A stretch of 64,000 bases of DNA from Nocardioides sp. URHA0020. GTDB taxonomy: Bacteria > Actinomycetota > Actinomycetes > Propionibacteriales > Nocardioidaceae. The stretch covers positions 285,895 through 349,894 of the forward strand of contig NZ_KK211169.1 in the NCBI RefSeq assembly GCF_000620705.1, written 5' to 3'. How positions within the stretch are numbered: the first letter of the stretch is position 1; every line of letters begins with the position of its first letter. Below, piece by piece: positions 61,534 to 64,000 of the stretch. Under the pieces are notes generated by a model. The model made no database searches, had not been told where the DNA came from, and saw only the letters and a list, made by a program, of their open reading frames with translations. The position numbers and the translations under genes were made by a program.

Positions 61534-62211
61534 TCAGCTCACGTCGTCGAAGGATCCCCAGCCGAGGTCGTTGGCGAGCAGGACCGCCTCCAGCCAGCTC
61601 GTCACCTGCAGCTTGTCGACGATCGCCTGGACCTGCGACCGCACGTCGACGGACGTGAGCCCCGCGTCCCGCGCGATGTCGCGCATCTCGGAGCCCTCGA
61701 CCAGCCGTTCGAGGACCCAGTGCTCGAGGTGGTTGAGCTGGGAGAACCGGGCGGCCAGCTCCTGACGCCTCCGGGTCTGTCGCTGGCGCTCGGCGAGCAG
61801 CCCGAGCCGCTCGGCGGCGTCGACCACCGGCAGCCCCGCCCGGATCCGGTGTGCGACGGTGAGCACGTCGGCCATCGGCGCCGTCTTCGCGAGCACCTGG
61901 ACGGCGCCGCGGGTGAGGCAGTCGGCCCACACCGCCCGGTCGTCCGTGGCCGTCACCACCACGACCCGTGCGCCGAGCGCCGTGAACGTGGTGATCAGGT
62001 CGAGCGGGTCCCACCGCGACCCGAGGTCGAGGTCGAGCACGGCGATGAGCGGGGGGTCGTCGGCGTGCCGGGCGTCCTGTCCGCTGCGGGCGACTGCGGC
62101 ATCGGCGTCCAGCCGGTGCGCGTCGAAGCCGTCGACCTCCAAGGCGGCGCACAGGGACTCGGCGAAGAGGGTCGGGTCATCGATGACCAGGACCTCGGTG
62201 TCAGCTCGCAA
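61534..62211 (-). CDS. Response regulator, LuxR family, cognate of the histidine kinase (225 aa)
   Basis: A response regulator with Asp11-Asp12, phosphoacceptor Asp60 (AVLDLDLG), VVVTAT and LAKTAP. The C-terminal HTH is diverged (LNHLEHWVLERLVEGSEMRDIA, SVDVRSQVQAIVDKL). The TTG start at 62211 has GAGGA upstream and overlaps the kinase stop by 11 bases. This overlap makes it the best partner for the kinase. The gene on the other strand (60793-61515) is convergent with it. Confidence 0.86.
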   Translation of the reverse strand: MRADTEVLVIDDPTLFAESLCAALEVDGFDAHRLDADAAVARSGQDARHADDPPLIAVLDLDLGSRWDPLDLITTFTALGARVVVVTATDDRAVWADCLTRGAVQVLAKTAPMADVLTVAHRIRAGLPVVDAAERLGLLAERQRQTRRRQELAARFSQLNHLEHWVLERLVEGSEMRDIARDAGLTSVDVRSQVQAIVDKLQVTSWLEAVLLANDLGWGSFDDVS

Positions 62212-63676
62212 GAGCGGTCCTCGTCCGGGGCGCCGTGGGCGCGGTCCGGTGCGCCAGTGCGACGACGAACGCTGCTCCCGGCGAGTGGCTGGTGTCCAGG
62301 GTGAGCGTCATCCCCAGATCCGTCAGGATGCTGGCAGCGCGAGCGAGGCCGACCCCCTGGCCGTCGGAGTCGCTGCCGCGGCGGCCCCAGTCGAAGATGT
62401 TGGCCTGCAGGTCCGGAGGCACGCCGGGGCCGCTGTCGGCCACGACGAGCTGGAGCTCGCCCTCCTGCAGGCGCGTGTAGACGTGGACGCGGCTGTGGGC
62501 CGCGTGCACGCTGGCGTTGTGCAGCAGGATGCTGACCACCTCGGCGAAGGAGTCGGCCTCGACGCGGACCGGGGTCTCGCTGGCGGTCCACGTCACGTCG
62601 TGGCCCTGGGCGCGGCGCGCGAGCACGAGCGGGCGTACGACGTCGTCGAGGTCGGCCAGCTCCGCAGGTGCGTGCGTCGCATGCGTGTGGATCAGCCGCT
62701 GCAGCCGCGCCGCCTCGACGGCGAGCATCTCCTCGAGCCGCTCCCGGTGCTGGTGCGACAGGCGCGCCTCGTGCCGGATCAGCTCCGACGCCGAGGCGAT
62801 GCCGGCGATGGAGCCCTTGACCTCGTGCAGGTGCTCGATGTCCTCGCGGGCGTGGGCGCGCAGCGTGCGCAGCTGGATCTGGAGTCGCAGTGCCGCCGCC
62901 TGGTCGTCCTGCACGGCCACCCACAGCAGGTCCAGGGCGGCGGAGGAGAAGAGGACGCAGGTCGTCGTGCTGGCCAGGATGGCCACCACCGCCCATGCCG
63001 GCGTGGTCGTCCATCCCGCCGCGCTCAGCCCGACCCCGACCGACCACAGCACCACGCTGGCGCTCACGCGTCGCGGACCGACCGGCAGCGTGGACGTGCG
63101 GGTCACCAGCACGCCGATGACGAGGGACACCAGCAGCAGTACGGCCAGCTCGACCGGTGGCAGCAGGTCGGCCAGCGCGGAGTCCCCGGACGGCAGGTCG
63201 GGCGCGGGCACCGAGGGCGACCAGCGACTCCACCCGGCCCGGCCGAGCAGCAGCAGCAGGCCGATGCCGACGCCGACCGGCACCGGCGAGGCCCGCAGGG
63301 TGTAGCGCCGCGCGAGCCGGGTCGTGACCAGGAGCAGGATGCCCACGACGACCGCCGAGGACAGGGCCACCGGGCTGCGGAGCGAGGAGTCGGTGCTGTC
63401 GGCGAGCAGGGGCAGGCTCTGGACCCCGACCAAGGTCGCGGCCGCAGCGAGCCAGGCCACCCCGTCGCGGGGGTAGAGGCGGCAGGCGATGCAGAGGAAC
63501 GCCGCGCTCGCGAGCGCCGCCGGCAGGATCAGCTGCCCGGCCAGCGCCGCGGCGGCGGCCCAGGTGCGTGAGTCGGGCACCGTCAGGAGCACGCTCAGGT
63601 AGGTGGCGGCGACCGCGACGGCCGGCAGCGCCACGCTGCTCCTGATGAGATTCCTCGTTCGAGCGCCCCGTGACAT
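62201..63676 (-). CDS. Membrane histidine kinase (491 aa)
   Basis: A histidine kinase with about eight membrane helices (about 15-240) and no separate extracellular sensor domain. The HisKA-like box is HLHEVKGSIAGIASAS with His284. The ATPase domain has ILLHNASVHAA (N box), DSGPGVPP and GQGVGLARA. The signal is probably sensed in or at the membrane. It is first in a two-gene unit with the regulator. A half-site TTGGGGACAG overlaps its ribosome site, just before the ATG at 63676. Confidence 0.87.
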   Translation of the reverse strand: MSRGARTRNLIRSSVALPAVAVAATYLSVLLTVPDSRTWAAAAALAGQLILPAALASAAFLCIACRLYPRDGVAWLAAAATLVGVQSLPLLADSTDSSLRSPVALSSAVVVGILLLVTTRLARRYTLRASPVPVGVGIGLLLLLGRAGWSRWSPSVPAPDLPSGDSALADLLPPVELAVLLLVSLVIGVLVTRTSTLPVGPRRVSASVVLWSVGVGLSAAGWTTTPAWAVVAILASTTTCVLFSSAALDLLWVAVQDDQAAALRLQIQLRTLRAHAREDIEHLHEVKGSIAGIASASELIRHEARLSHQHRERLEEMLAVEAARLQRLIHTHATHAPAELADLDDVVRPLVLARRAQGHDVTWTASETPVRVEADSFAEVVSILLHNASVHAAHSRVHVYTRLQEGELQLVVADSGPGVPPDLQANIFDWGRRGSDSDGQGVGLARAASILTDLGMTLTLDTSHSPGAAFVVALAHRTAPTAPRTRTALAS

Positions 63677-63844
63677 CTGCTGTCCCCAATCCCCGCATGC
63701 CGAGCAAGCCCGGCGTCCCCCTGCTGTGAACGTGAACCGCACTGAGCCGAGTGCGGCGGAAAGGTGTCTCGTCGCGGACCGAGAACACCTGACGATCATT
63801 GGTAGTACCCCCCATCCGGCGGACAAACCGTTCGGAACGCTCCA

Positions 63845-63860
63845 TGCCGAATATTGGGGA
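63845..63860. promoter_or_regulatory. Palindromic motif copy upstream of the kinase
   Basis: TGCCGAATATTGGGGA matches 12 of 16 bases. It lies 169 bases before the kinase start and 27 bases before a possible start on the plus strand at 63887. Confidence 0.45.
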
Positions 63861-63886
63861 CAGCGCGAGGACGACCATCGCCGTTC

Positions 63887-64000
63887 GTGGAGCTCACCAG
63901 CCGCCGGGTCACCCGTCGGGCCGATGGTCCCGGCCCGTCGAGGCGTGGCGGCGGGCCGTTGGGGACGACAGCGCCGCGCGCACGGGGCTCCCTCCCGAGT
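63887..64000 (+). CDS. Possible 5' end of a gene running off the window
   Basis: A frame open from the GTG at 63887 to the window end encodes about 38 residues, Arg/Gly/Pro-rich, starting VELTSRRVTRRADG. There is no clear ribosome site. The palindrome just before it would fit a regulated gene. This is a weak call; 63861-64000 otherwise shows nothing. Confidence 0.25.
   Translation, partial: MELTSRRVTRRADGPGPSRRGGGPLGTTAPRARGSLPS

Noticed and set aside
63681..63696. Full palindromic operator overlapping the kinase ribosome site
   Set aside because: Only the half TCCCCAAT is present; the other arm does not match, so I noted it only as a half-site.

Overview
The window is a very GC-rich actinobacterial chromosome segment with GTG and TTG starts, many leaderless promoters and heavily overlapping genes. 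Gene content, gene order and the intergenic palindromic repeats point to Nocardioides or a close relative in the Nocardioidaceae. This assignment is inferred from gene families and layout, not from a database match.

Positions 1-8,243 (minus strand) form one tightly packed operon: two short-chain dehydrogenases, an APH-type phosphotransferase, four acyl-CoA dehydrogenases and an HSL-type esterase. A divergent TetR gene and a TAAGC-N4-GCTTA operator sit at its head. An APH-like kinase gene directly followed by an ACAD10/11-like dehydrogenase recalls the 4-hydroxyacyl-CoA (levulinate-type) pathway. Repeats of a Nocardioides-like family lie at both ends of the block, and one supplies the last codons of the TetR gene. 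Positions 9,113-19,046 hold mixed genes: an aldo/keto reductase, a GntR regulator, a PAP2 membrane enzyme, an ABC-F ATPase with an acetyltransferase, an HtrA-like protease, a MarR/MFS divergent pair and a HAD phosphatase.

Positions 19,043-38,197 are a conserved housekeeping block: gltA, rplM-rpsI-glmM, coaA, glmS-acpS-nnr-alr-hydrolase-tsaE, then glmU-prs with a tRNA-Gln-like gene. It is interrupted by a DNA ligase of LigC type and by a cytidylyltransferase plus LicD-methyltransferase module. TsaE is fused to an acetyltransferase domain, and the glmU start codon lies directly against the tRNA 3' end.

Positions 38,210-64,000 are an exopolysaccharide locus. It encodes an LCP ligase, an Alg14/Alg13-like glycosyltransferase and a nine-gene coupled minus-strand operon (chain-length protein, polymerase/ligase, kinase-like protein, two sulfotransferases, flippase, GH26-like lipoprotein, GT2, acyltransferase). 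It also has a second GH26-like protein, a large mosaic secreted protein, a phosphoglycosyl transferase, four LuxR-type regulators and a histidine kinase. The likely product is a sulfated, acylated surface polysaccharide, built on a lipid carrier, exported, polymerised and perhaps anchored by the LCP protein. A 16-bp palindrome close to TACCCCAAATTGGGGA recurs in front of most transcription units here and nowhere that I saw in the housekeeping region. It is the best candidate for an undescribed regulatory system in the window.
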